A DNA stretch of 64,000 bases from Halichondria panicea (Eukaryota > Porifera > Demospongiae > Suberitida > Halichondriidae), in contig NC_087377.1 in assembly GCF_963675165.1 (NCBI RefSeq), positions 3,626,978 through 3,690,977 of the forward strand, in the 5' to 3' direction. Positions 40,437 to 54,217 of this stretch are shown here, piece after piece. Position 1 is the stretch's first letter; each line of letters opens with the position of its first letter. The position numbers and the translations under genes are program-made. Below the pieces are notes generated by a model that ran no database searches, was not told the DNA's origin, and was given only the letters and a program-made list of their open reading frames with translations.

Positions 40437-43400
40437 ATGGCTAGTGGACAAGACTCAGGGTGAGTGAACATGTATTATATAGACTTGAGTGCCACCTTGT
40501 GATTACATGGAGGGAGGATCCGATTCCATTACTGAGTCAGAGCTAGCTGGAATCAGCCTGCTCATTAGAATTGGAGCTCATCAATGGAAGCTTTGCATGT
40601 TGTGTTACTCTAGGTATAATGGACTTAGAACTGAGCATAATTTATAATATTATTATACCACCAGCGATGAGTACTTATAATTATAATCATGGATGATCAA
40701 GTACCGTATCGTCTAGTGGAAACTTCGTATGGTGGAAATGTTCATATATTTCGTATTGTAGAGCATCATACGAAAATTATAAATTAACTGCCGCATACGT
40801 TCAACGTTACTATCCTGAGCTGTACTAATATTTAAAATTTAAAATGCACCGCTAATATACGGTAAGTGCCTGTCTCAAATAAATGCCGGGTTATGGTTAA
40901 TAGCTGAATAAAAAATACATATGTATAATTATAATCATTGTAACACTAGCTAGTTCATGGTAATTGTGTGATGTTCCCAACTATTGTACATGCAGTGTTC
41001 AAGAGCAGCTGGCCGTGGATCTGTGGGAGGCTGTAGACAATGAAGATGTCAGCAAAGTTAGGTCCCTGCTGGAACAGGGGGCCAACCCCAATCACCAGCT
41101 GTATTGGAGTAAGGAATGGAGTGACCAGTATAGACGCCCTCCAGTACATGAAGCATGCTTGAGGGGCTACCTGGAGATCACTAGAGCACTAGTTAGTGGT
41201 GGAGCTGATATTGAGAAAGGTGACGGAAGATTGGGCGAGCCTGCATTTCACTGTGCGTGTGAGGGAGGACACATGGAGACTGTGGTATACATGTCACAGG
41301 ATGCGAAATGTCGTATTGGTAAGTGTGTGTCAGTCGCGTAGTGTTCATAGATAAAGGATTGAGCCCAACAAGAATGTTTTTATAGACTGTTTAATTTCAT
41401 GATTATTATACAAAACATCATTTATTGATGTACATGTAGCTACGTAGTGTAATAATTAAGACATGTTTTCAAGTAATTTATTTCATTTGTACAGTGTATG
41501 ATACTGCCATACATTTCTGTATTATTAGCGCTATATATTGGCCCGGGTCATGTAGCTAATCCTCGAAGCTATCTATAACTGCATAACTTTAATGCTACGT
41601 TGCTTCTAAACTTTTCAAGCTATTTTACGAATGTAAAATTAAAGCACATCAGAAATAGTGCATGGCCGCTATATTATATTCAAAAGAATGTCCAGGATAA
41701 TTGTAAGTGTTTGATCATTATAAATTAAAGATAATTATATAGGCTCTCAACAATACCCAAATTTAACCATGGATAGAACAGTAAGAGGGATTGGAAACGA
41801 AAATGTTTGCGTGAAATACTCCGCGTTATAGGGTGTGGCTAAAACTACAAAGGATTATATTTATAGTCAACATGCTCATTACCTGTCTTAATTGCTGCCA
41901 TACAATGTGCTGTATATAGAAATGGTGAAATTGATCACTTTTAATGTTGATTATTCTAAAAGGTAAAGAGAATCTAGCTCTAAAAGGTCGACTAAGCAAG
42001 GCAGCCACTATCACTAAACAAATAAATGCTATATATATATATATACACAGGAAAAATATCTAAATTTCCTATACTTTCAGGATAGTGCAAAATTTCCTGT
42101 AGACTTTCCTTTATGAATTTTACACATGTCCTGAACTTTTTCAGGAATAGTAAAGGAAACTGTACAGGAAACGTTGCACTATCCTTTGTAAGTAGGTTGC
42201 AGGACACTTGCAGGACACCTGCCATTTTTCAGGAAATGGGCAGATTTTAAGGGCTGCACTGTAGCAGCACTGTAGCAGGAAATTTAAATATTTTCCCTGT
42301 CATACAAGAAGGAATAGCCCTTACTATGAAGTCGTGGGCGGTCAAGGCCTGTGGTGTATACCAAAGCAGTTTGAAGAACTATACTGCAAACGTTTATGAA
42401 CCAGTGGCGTAGGCAGGGGGTGGCAAAGGGGGAAATTTCCCCCCCTTTTTCTGGATCTCTACTACTCAGCTCAGGTTAGTGTAGCTGATTATCTTGCTGA
42501 GCACTCCCTTTCTTCCCAATCTTGCTGCAGTTAGCTAGCTAGTAGGCAAGCAAAACGATTTAGTCCCTAAACTGTGAGCTATTCTGGTCTAAATCTATAG
42601 ATAGTTCTTGTTCTTTGCTAAGGCCAATGTTAATCAATGTCTTGTTTCTGGTTACCTCCCTCCTCAAATTTCACTGCCTCATCAAAAAACTCATTATTAT
42701 GACATCACTCCATTATTTTCATTAGCCACACCTACTTGTGGGTGTGTCACATGATAAATAGCATAGATTGCAGCATAGATTAGGTAAGATTTTCCTTTTT
42801 CATATTTGTGGTTTTATTGTATATTTTAATTAACAGGAAATGGGGTTTTACAGGAAGTGATGTCACAATAATGAATAATGATAACCTCCCTCCCTCACTA
42901 GTGGTAAGGTGATTTCCAAACCAGAAACAAGACATTGACGAACACTGGCCTAAAAACTAGCTTCTTCTAAACATCAGGCCACACCCAACTAAATAGAGAA
43001 GTCAATTAAGATGTCATAATTAAGAGGCGTGGCTTCCGGTCAACATTTCGGCGCTGCGCGGCTGATAGGTTTTGCCCCCTCTTCCAAAAAATCCTGGCTA
43101 CGCTCCTGTGAACAGTACAGCTTATCCGAAACTATCCTATATAGCACGTAGATACAAAATAACCAAGTCAAGCCATGTCCTTTGCTGTTTCGGCTTCACA
43201 GCAGGGAAAAGAGAAAAGTTGACATGGAGTATTTCAAGCTAAACTCAAAAACAGAGTAAAGACAACGGACTTAGAGCTTGTCAGTGGTGTAAACTTACTT
43301 CTGTAGAGTACCTCCCAGCTCCTGAGTGATCGCTATAGTGGATAAGAGAGCTAGAAACAGTTGAAATACAACCTGAGTACGGTAAAAACTAAAATATTCG

Positions 43401-46400
43401 CGAGCGCGAAATCATAACGCGGAGTGTTTCACCCGTTGACACATGCAGGGCGGCCTGGTCGTTTCCAATCCCTTTCCTGTTCTATGATTTAACACTATGT
43501 TTATACTGCTGTATTATTTGCAACATAACTTTATGCTACATCAAAGTGATCTAAAATAAGTTATAGTTATAACACGGGCACAAGATGTATGGCATATATT
43601 GTACTGAAGCACGAGGGCGTAAGCCCCGAGGGCTGAGTGCACGTGTTATAACTAGTTTATATCCCGAGGGCATAGCAATTAACATAACACTGTCTTAGTA
43701 ACACAATATAAACTGCACAAAAAGATGACAAAGACAACTCTAGACACAGGTCCATCTCGATTTTCTCTCTTCTAGACGCCAGTATCTGCCGCGTATAAGA
43801 TTGGCATGACCGATGAACGGCTTGACACAAAATTGTTGGAGTTCCAATGCTGACATGAAACCAGTACAGCTGCAAAACAGCCCCACCCCACTACTGCTGC
43901 AAAGAAACAGCCCCACCCCACTACTCAGTGTAACTGCTGCTCGAACAGTCTTCCACGGTACGATTGTGAGGTCTATCCTCGGCCTCACAACCAAGCCAAA
44001 GAAGCTCGCCTCTACACCGCTGCAAAACAGCTCAAGCCCAGCAAAAACAGCCGCTTCTATATAGTGCTATGGTGAAACAGAATTGACATGCATCACGAGG
44101 ACTAGGTCTATAGGAACACAGAATCTTCCACAAAATGAACCTTGGACAATTTAAAAACTGCATGGTTGCAAAGAAACTCCAGCAGTGCTGAACATTCCTG
44201 CATGGCTGGACTTACTTTTGTTATTTCTCATGATATTATTTTAATTTAGTGCTGATCATATGATCACATGATCTCCAGCCAATCAGCTTATCTGAAAGTA
44301 GTCAGGTGACCATGGATTAAATAACTTAATCCACACTTAATTGTGCTTTTAAGTTGGTTTGTTAATGCACACTTTTTATCAAACAATCATAATACAAGCA
44401 GATTGAATCTGAATGTCCTCATAATTATTATAATAATACAAGCAGATTGAATACGTACACAATCAAAGCTGAAAAGTATTAGAAAGTTGAATGTCATTGT
44501 TTCGACTTGTTTCATGTGTAGTAAGTGTACCGAATTGCTGACTTGACCATAGCATCGCTTTTTCGTCTGGAAAAATAAGCTCAGCTTGCTTCGAAGATGT
44601 ACCTGTACCTAAAGCCAGATCCATATCATCAAAGGTGCTTCGAATATCATAGCGTTCCAAAAGAGCAAACCAGATACTCATTGCCATATAGTTTGTGCAC
44701 AAAGTTTCCCATCCAGTAAGCCAGATCAGCTGGAGGCATATCCAGTAGTGGGATCGGGACTGTTGGTCAGCAGGAGAAATAAGTCGAGAACGTGCCCAGT
44801 CAGTCCAGATAGCTTTAGATCGTATCTCCTTCTCCTTTGCATCAGTTACTGGATCTACAAACCCACTAAAACTTGCTATTACGTCTAGCTAGCTAGCTAG
44901 CCACCAGCAACTGATTTAAAATGTAGCTAGATCTAGCTGCTACGAGGCTAGAGCTCACGTGACAGCACTAAATCCTTTAGAACACACCTAGCCAAGTCAC
45001 GTGTTTTAATGCTGGTGCACTCGGATGGCCTCTCGGTTACGTAATGCACTCGGCTGTGCCTCGAGCACCACGTTAACCTCGAGGCCATCCTCGGCACGCA
45101 GATTAAAACACTTAATCTTGGCTAGGTGTGTTCTAAATTGTCTGTCTAATGCCAGAGGGATGTTTTGCGGTTAGTGCATTATGACTTTCAGCAGTGTATT
45201 ATATATGCTGCTTATTGCACTTGGCAACAACGTAGCAACGGGATATAAAGTTCAATGTTGTTTTTTTGTAATTCAATTAGCCACAAAAATGGTGATGACG
45301 TCATGCCACTTTTAGTAAAAGAACTGCAAATACGTCGTTGAAGATGCCAAGATCAAGCTTCAAAAACAAGGCTGGATGAACATCTCATAGCTAGGTACTA
45401 GTATCCTTGATGGGAAGAGTAGGAGTTATTGTATTCTTGAGGTACACAACATAGCCTACCTCTAGAGTGTATAGTTTTGGACATTTTGACTTCCCATCAA
45501 GGAAACATTATCATGACAACATGCTCTATCTTTTGAGGGCCTAAACAACTAGTCTTACCTTGTTTTAGTCCGCCGTGTTTGTTGCCAAAGATATTGTTTT
45601 TAGCAGCTAGCTAAGCAAATGTAGATAATGAATAAAATTAGTGCCTGACCCAGGCCTTAACAGTACAGATATGTACTCTTGCTATCCACTCCTTAATATC
45701 AATCCAACAGTTTGTCTTTGCTTTTGCCCAGTTCATTAGACACAGTCCTGTTAAATCAGATTCCGTGTAACTATTGTGTTTGACTGTGTGTAATGTACAG
45801 ATGTGATGGATGATGAGGGACAGTCACCACTGGACAGAGCTCTGGCAGGTCTGTATGGGAATAAAGGTTGTGTGGATGTTTCACTCTACCTGATGAGCCG
45901 TGGCTGTGCATGTGGTGATGAGGACAAATCCAAGTTACTGTGTACATCATGTTACCATGGCAACCTGGGTGTGGTGAAGGAACTGATTGAACAATACAAA
46001 GTTGACCCCAATAGTGAGTGTGACAATCTATTGTGCTTTTAAATGGCCTCTTTAGTATGTGTTCACTACTTGGTGGAGGAAGGCCAACTGTGTTATATCA
46101 GTTTGAGTACGTACAACACTTGCGTGCCATATTAATGTGGTAGCATGCGTGTGGGACAAGCTGGATGTGATGAAACTAATTTTAGTCTAGTCTCACCTTC
46201 TCTCAGCCAGTAAGTGCTAATAATTTATATGGAATGTTATCAGTGACAATAACACCCGCCAGAAAATTCTAGACAATGGTTAGACTCCCCACAAAAACGT
46301 ACTCTCATGATCATACCCATGCACACACGAAAACAGACCCTCGAGAAGATCATTGAGATCTATAGCTACCTGTGCACAAACTTGCGCGCACAAATTATAC

Positions 46401-49400
46401 CTCCAAACGTCACACCACCCCCTAGTCTTGCAAGCCACGCCCTTAGGGTCTGAAGTTGTCCCAGCGGAATTTTACCTGTGGAATTTGCTATCAGTACGCC
46501 AATATGTGGGTGTAGTTTTAAGATATGAGTGCATGGGTGGACGATGACATTTCAGAAATCTACAATCTGATTGGTAGCGCCAACACTGACACAGAGAACA
46601 ACTCCTTCTTTCTGTGAAGGGGCATATGGCTTGCAAGACTAGGGGGTGGTAGTGTAACGTTTTGGAGGTTATGATTTTGGTATTGTTTCTGGAGGTCTGT
46701 TTTGTGTGTGCGCAGGTATGATTTCCTCGAGGGTAATGAATTGTGTGCATGGGTGTATTTTCTCTGTTTAACTTTTGGGTACGATTTTCTGGAGGGTATG
46801 TTTTTGTGAGGGTCTGATTCTGCAACTTCAGTGTCCTTTTTGCAGTGTCAGCATATTTAGGTTAGCATTTTCTGGTGGGTATTATTGTCACTGATAAAAT
46901 TCCATACTAATAATCTTGTTTCTACGATATCACAGCTCTAAACTGTGTACAGTATAATAGTATGGTACAATCATGACCCCAAATCATGTAAAACCATGTC
47001 CCACTAGAATTTCTATACCTATTCAAACTTGGTACACTAATAGAGAAAGACACACTATTCCCGGCTTGCTTACAATTCTCAGAGTCTACTAACATAATTA
47101 TGTCACCCAGCTAGTGTAATTATACTGACCATTTAAAATACTTGTTTCTATATCAGTTGTAGAATGCATGGTATGGGCTTAACATGGAATACTGCAAACC
47201 ACTCTACGTATGTTGTTATTCGGTGTGTGTTGTGTGTATATACATGTCATCACTTTACTGAGGTCACACACAGATGCGAGGGACAAGTACAACCTAACAC
47301 CACTGCACAGGGCTTGTCTGGGAGGATGTATACAAGTAGTACAGTACCTAGTGGAGGAACTCCAGGTTGATGTTGGTAAGTGATTGATTACACAATCAAA
47401 TTGGCTTCTCATTTCCCCCAATCCTAGACAGTGAGTATAACCATAGATTGAATAGGGAGAGCTAGGGATTGGAAATGGGTAGCGTCACGTGACATTTTAC
47501 ATTGAATTTGCAGCATGGCAACAGAGAGCCTTTGATGTCGATCTGTGTTACGGTTGCTCAACACGCGGGAAACAATGTTTCACGTCACTACAAGATATTC
47601 AGAGCCCCCTTAAAACGTCATTCTCATGCCCCCTAATGGTGAGCATCAGTTGGAAAAGAAAAAATACATTTTTGACTTTCGTGAAGATAGCTAGAGGTAC
47701 AAAACGTTCTTTGGCACGCTCTTTATGTACCTAGAATGCTGCTAGCTAATGGTGAGTATCAGTTGCAATGCATTTTTGACTTTTGTGAAGATAGCTACAT
47801 AGATAGGTACAAAACGTTCTTTGTCACGCTATGGCATCTTTTTTCTAATAATTATAGCTAAGACTGTGAAACTCATCGGTGTACTGTGTCCCATATGGTC
47901 TCAAGTGTCAGTTGGAAGTGCAAGTTTTAGTACACAATTAATGTAGTATAATGTAGCAGACAGTCAAGGTACTATCTAGCCTAAACGTTAGATACGTAGC
48001 CTCAATTACACCCCGGCGTAATACGGATGTAACTTACCTCCGTTTCCAATCCATCTCCCTATTCAATCTATGCTATAACTGCATGTGTACACTAATAACA
48101 ACATACCATGCAGACATAGCTACATTTTCATATAGCGCTTTAGAAATCCCATACCTAATTTCCAGGTGTATCAAGCTCAAACTTGCATGGGTTCTATACC
48201 AATACAAACTATTTCTATTGTATAGGCATGTTTTATTTTTCCGCAATTCTGAGTCTATAGTTTGTATATTGAGGTGTCACCACATGCATACAGATGTGAG
48301 GAACAGGAACAACCAAACACCACTGCACTGTGCTTGTATGGGAGGAAGTGTACAAGTAGTGAAGTGCTTAGTTGAGGAGGGAAAGTGTGATGTTGGTGAG
48401 TCATTTCTGTAGTGGGTACTGTTTCATTAGATCCTCTGATTGGAAATGTAGACAACCCGTGAATATATTAATGTGGTTCAATGTGCATGTAATGAATGCA
48501 ATCAGTGTATACCTGCAGTTGTATCGTCATGCAGCCATATGCAACTGTAATACAATACACTGTTGGACTGTTGGTACTAGCCTCTAGCCTTGATCCCAGG
48601 CCGCTCTTCCTCGAAGAGATGGCCTGTATTCGACTGTCTGCGCATGTGCTAACCATTAGCCTGATACCGGATAACAACGTGTATGCTCAGTAAACAATGA
48701 CGTCGCAACGAACGGAAGTGGATTGACGGAAGTATAGATCAAAAGTTCAATTGAAGGTTTCTAGCCCATCTGAGAAAGAGCTGATAGCTACCCGTAGCCT
48801 GCTATGCTACTGCAACAGTGTAGATGACAATCGTCTGAACGGAGTGAAAGCTGACAATAGCCTAATGGACAGGCCACGCCCATCTAATACTAACTTTGGT
48901 GAAATGTACTATACTATACTGCTACTGACTCTATCAGAAAGAAAATAGCTGTACATATATTATAGCTGTACAACAAAACTACAGCTCTGTCTCTAGCTAG
49001 CTAGCTAGCTAGCTATAATAGCTAAATAGCTCTGTGTATGACTTTCAATACTTGTCAGGATATTTTCGTGATAAATTGATATTTTACAGGAACAAATATC
49101 CAATAATGTTGCGTGTGCGCAAGCAGTCAGTAGCAGACCTTCTCTTCAGGGGAGGCCAGTGAAGGAGGCTATGTTGGTATACATGATAATAAAATAATGT
49201 AGGCATCCTGTACTCAGTACGTATCACTCGTCAGTACTACTACAAGATCTCTGTCCCTCACCTGTCCAGATTTGATTAATGATGATGGCATGACTCCTCT
49301 TGACTGGGCAGTACAGAGTGATCGCACTGAAGTTGTTGAATATCTCCGGAAACCCTCCACTCCTGAACCAGGTATGTGTCACTAGAAATCCCATACCTAA

Positions 49401-49734
49401 TCAGTTCTACACACAGTGGTGCATCGAGCTCAACCAATACAGCAAGCCATGCCATTTCCATTGATACCTTGAATATTTTTGTAGGACAATTGGTTGTGGT
49501 ACAATTATAAGTTTTGTAGACCAATAATACCTGATGTAGAATGTGGAATGTTAGACAAGCTATAGCCATGAGTTCATAAAGATGTGTATCCAACTGCCAC
49601 GCACATTCCGTTCTACTTCTTGGCCTATAAATACATCACTATCACTTGTAGTTCTGTAAACTGTTAAGTAATCAGCACAACAGTGTGTGTGTGTGTGTGT
49701 GTGCGTGTGTGTGTGTGTGCGTGTGTGTGTGTGC

Positions 49735-49778
<44 letters not shown>

Positions 49779-49790
49779 GTGTGTGTGCGC

Positions 49791-49822
<32 letters not shown>

Positions 49823-49832
49823 GTGTGTGTGC

Positions 49833-49925
<93 letters not shown>

Positions 49926-50093
49926 CGTGCGTGCGTGTGTGTCTCTACACTGTTACGTAGATCGGAGAGTTTTCAGAAACTCTATTGTATACTATATGTG
50001 TTACGTACATGACATACTGTACACCCTCAGATACTCCAAATGGTTCCAAACAACTTCCTTCAACTTCTTCAGTGGTTGACCAAACCTCATCAA
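40437..50093 (+). CDS. Exons 1-7: ankyrin repeats and linker
   Basis: Residues about 1-309. Ankyrin hallmarks: P-V-H-E-A-C-L-R-G-Y-L-E-I, A-F-H-C-A-C-E-G-G-H-M-E-T-V in exon 2; S-P-L-D-R-A-L and C-Y-H-G-N-L-G-V-V-K-E-L in exon 3; T-P-L-H-R-A-C-L-G-G in exon 4; T-P-L-H-C-A-C-M-G-G in exon 5; T-P-L-D-W-A-V in exon 6. Exons 4, 5 and 6 are each exactly 102 nt and phase 1-1, one 34-residue repeat per exon, so repeat number can change by exon duplication. Exon 7 is a short Ser/Thr linker. Confidence 0.85.
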
Positions 50094-53000
50094 GTGAGTA
50101 ATACCAGGGCATACAGTGCATGGGGAGGAAAGTGGATCACTCCCCAAGGGATATCCCCCTGGCCCACTTTAATTTCCCCCACTCACTAATGCACTTATCA
50201 ATGCAAATCCCCACGTACCCCCCCCCCTCCCGGGATAGGGTGGGGATTTAACACTGGGGAGTTGCAAACCCCCCTCTCCAGGGGGGTAGTTTTCAGTACA
50301 AATGCACTACTAAAGCACTACAAATACCCCTCCCCCAACCCACGGGATTTTACACAGTCACAAAGAATAAACAACATATAGCACATAATTATGGAGTACA
50401 CTCTGTAAGTCTGTGGTTCTGCTTCAACTCAGTTCAATGAAACCACTGCTCCAGCAATCACAAGTGATTCAGCTTTCTATACAGGCTGTTTGTTCCTTCC
50501 AAAGAGCTACACATGCCAGTGGGAGGTTATAAAAAAGAACTAAAAGTTAAAATTATAGTATACTGACTTGTGGCGTATACAAACTTACAAAAGCCCCACC
50601 CCAGGGGAAGCAATTTTAATACGAATGACTTACAAATCCCCACCCTATCCCGGGAGGGGGGGTGGTGGTGGGGGTTTGCATTGATAGGTGCATAACCTCT
50701 ATAATAATGTGCAGTCAATTACTACAGTCATAGTTGTGTGACTGAGTATGCAAAGACAACGTATATAAAGCCACCCAGAATTCACCTCAGGGGAACACCT
50801 AATTAACAAATATTGTCCGGGCCGGGGCACATGTCCTATTTCCCCGTATATTGTTCATTATAACATTTTTATTGAATGTGATTCTGATTGTCTTGGAGTG
50901 TTATAGCTGAAGTCACGTATATCATGTTATCACTATAGCCAGCCAATAATGCAAATGTGCCAGTACGTATTCATTTGTTAATTATTATCAGCTGTGTCAA
51001 CATTGCTGGTTGTGTTTGCAGGCACTCCATTGACTGAGGAAGACTCTGATGCTCTAGAAAAGCTGCTCCTAGACAACAAAATCTTTTTGACTGGTGACAG
51101 AAGATATGAGACAGTTGTCCATCACCTTCGTGAGCTCGGACACAGGGAACTAGCTGCCAACCTCAGAGTGAACCTCGACAAAGGTGGGTATAGTAGTTAG
51201 TAAGAGCTGTGGGTAGTAGTAGATGGGTTGCTGTATTGAAGTTATACTCACCTGTGTTGAATACCGTATAGCGGGTATACTCGATGGTATAAGCTTTCGT
51301 GGAATGGCCGTTAGAAAGGTTTTTGCGGATTTAATTTTTGTGACATGCATTGTGTGCAGCAATATTAAATTTGTGGGTATAAATTAATGATATTTGTTGA
51401 ATAGCACGAGGGCATAACGTAACCGGACTTATAGCCGTGGTTATAACGAGTTCATTTTTTGAAGACAACATGATATTCATACCTAATTTGATACCACAAT
51501 AACTTGCGAATGCAGTATCTTATAAAAGGGATGCAGTTAATTAATAGGTTGGTGGTGTACAATATCAATAGCATAACGTGTTTGAGTGTACAGTTTGCTC
51601 TTTTTTATAATGCAGTGATTGGAGAGCAAAAGCGATATCTGAAGAAATTGGACGATCTGATGACTGACAAAGAGACTATCTCCATGCAGTACCTCCGCCT
51701 CCTTTTTATCGGGCCACCATCCGTGGGGAAAACAACAACTCTTAGCCGTTTGCTGAAAGATATCGAAAATATCAGTTCTTCTGGTGACAAGGCAAACCTA
51801 CACAGTACGCTACTTACCAATTGCCATCAAGTGGTCGCCTACATGAACAAAGATGCCACAGAATGGGTTTGTTCCAAAGACGTAGAAGAGGAAGCAAAGA
51901 TCCTCTTTGACTACATGTACAGTAGCAAGATCGATGAAGTCCCAAGTGCCCTAACTGAGAAAAAGACAAAAACTGTCCCCGAAAGCGAAAAGCACACTAA
52001 CGTCACCAAACCACCTTCTCCGGAAAAGCCTCGGTGTAAACCTCAAAAAGAAACACACACTGAAAGACGAGAGGATACTTACCAACAGAACAGGCTCATA
52101 CCCATCAAGGCTCGACTGCAAAAACTGATAAAGAACGGAAACTACTCCGAAATGGCCAAATGTCTTGGCAACACCTTGCTAAACATCAATGATGTTGGAG
52201 GACAACCTGCCTTCCTAGAAATGCTACCAGCCCTATGCAATGGTCCTGCCATGTATCTAGTGTTCTTGGATCTGAGCAAGGAACTTGACAAGCCCTACGA
52301 TATTCCCTTCAGTCGTGACAACACAGTCATTACTCCATACAAAGCTGTTCACACAGTGGAAGCCACAGTCTCTCAAATCCTCTCAGCAGTTGCCAGTATC
52401 CATCACGTCTCTCGAGAAGATACCAAGTACAAAACGACCTTCAAATTAAGCGAGAAGTTTGAAAAGTTCCAACAAGTTCGTCCGGTAGCAGCTTTGATCG
52501 GTACTCACGTGGACAAGTTAGAGAATCCAAAAGAGAAAATCAAACAAGTCAACGATGCTCTGAAAGCAACCACTCAAAAGTTTACCGAGATCCTTGTATC
52601 ACCTCCGCCAGACTCTGAATCTTCATTTTTTGCCGTGGACAACTTTATTGGAACTGAACAGTCTGACATCGCCCCGATTCGTGATTTCTTGAGCGACGTT
52701 TTCACCTGTCACTTCAAGGATGCATCTCTGCCCATCAAACCGAAATGGCTCCTACTTGGCACACTACTGCGGATGGAGTACTCAATCGTGTCGATGGAAG
52801 ACTGTCTGGAAATAGGGAGATTGTTGGAAATGGATGAAGAAGACACCAAATTCTGTCTTTGGTAAGCTCAAAATTATTCTACTCCCTCCAATGCATAATA
52901 ATCATTAGGTCCAAGTATTATGTATAGTTGACTAATACATTTGTACATGTGTCTATATTCTAGTCGTCCTTCCCTCCCTCCCCCCCCCCCCACACACACA

Positions 53001-54150
53001 CAGGTACCTACAAAAAATTGGATCCATACTCCATTACGGGAATGTACCCAATGATATCGATGGCTGGCTAAGCAACCACCTGTTTTGCAGCCCTGAAGTG
53101 ATCTTCACTAGCATCAGCCAACTGATCCTTGCTGCTTTACGCATCCTCCATTCTGAAGGCCACGTCACTGAGTTTGAGAGAGCAGAATTGGTCAAGATGG
53201 GGCAGTTTTCGCTGGAGGCCATTATCAAGTACTGTAATGGTCCCGATGTTACAAAGATGCTCAAGGAAGGAGATATTATCCCAGCCAAGCATCTCATCAT
53301 ACTGCTGCAATATCTCAACCTACTCTCCGAAATTGTCCACAAAGATGCCAATGATCCAAAGATCACTCGAATCACGTACCTCATGCCGGCTATCTTAGAC
53401 TGTGCTTCACAAAAGGAGCTGACCAACCCACCTCCACCAGATACCAACAACCCAGAACCACTCCACATCACATTCAGCTTTGGTTACGTACCAACAGGAG
53501 TCTTCTGTGGACTCATCACTCAACTAGTTTCTCAAGGCCCTCATGGAGTTCTCGGATTGACGTGGGAATTGGTGGAAGATGGCATCAAACGAAATTGTGT
53601 ATCGTTTTCTGTTGATGATGTTCATACGGTTACACTACTCTCTCACGAAAAGAGCTACGAAATTCGAATCTCTCGAGACGACCCTGACACATCTCTTCAT
53701 GACCTCTGTGGATATGTGTTGTCAGCAATCCTCTACACTCTCAAATGCCTGTTCCAACATCTGGTTATGCATATTGCATTCCAATGTCCCTCTTCTACTG
53801 AACGCAGCATCAACCATCTCTGTGCTCTCTCTAGGAAATCACGAATCAGGTTTATCTGTGAGGTTTCCAAGAAAGCAGTTAGTCTCAAATCAGAACAGCA
53901 AGTCTGGCTGGGGAAGGTATGTATGTGTGTTTGGAAAGGGGGTAGTAAGCACAAGGTTAACTGGGTTGGATGGAACCTCGCCCGCTGAAGCATAAAATTG
54001 ACTCAAACAGAATGCACATTTGATTTTAATGAAGGATATTCAATTCACAGTTTTATTTAATTTCATTATAGTAACAATTATAGTTTTTCCGGTATTCAGA
54101 GGAGCACCAATGTATATACACTCAGCAGATCTAAGTAAATAATTATATGC

Positions 54151-54217
<67 letters not shown>

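Larger units (their letters stand above)
41319..45800. other. 4.5-kb intron 2 of the ANK-ROCO gene
   Basis: It contains only repeat-derived material: inverted repeats at 41765-41835 with 43415-43490 and at 42079-42190, a TIR element at 42401-43111, a recombinase relic on the - strand at 44463-44830, and a CTAGCCAAG element at 44955-45140. No exon of the host gene was found in it. Confidence 0.6.

Noticed and set aside
46353-46825. Open frames on both strands in the ANK-ROCO intron 3
   Set aside because: They mirror each other across a 680-bp palindromic element.
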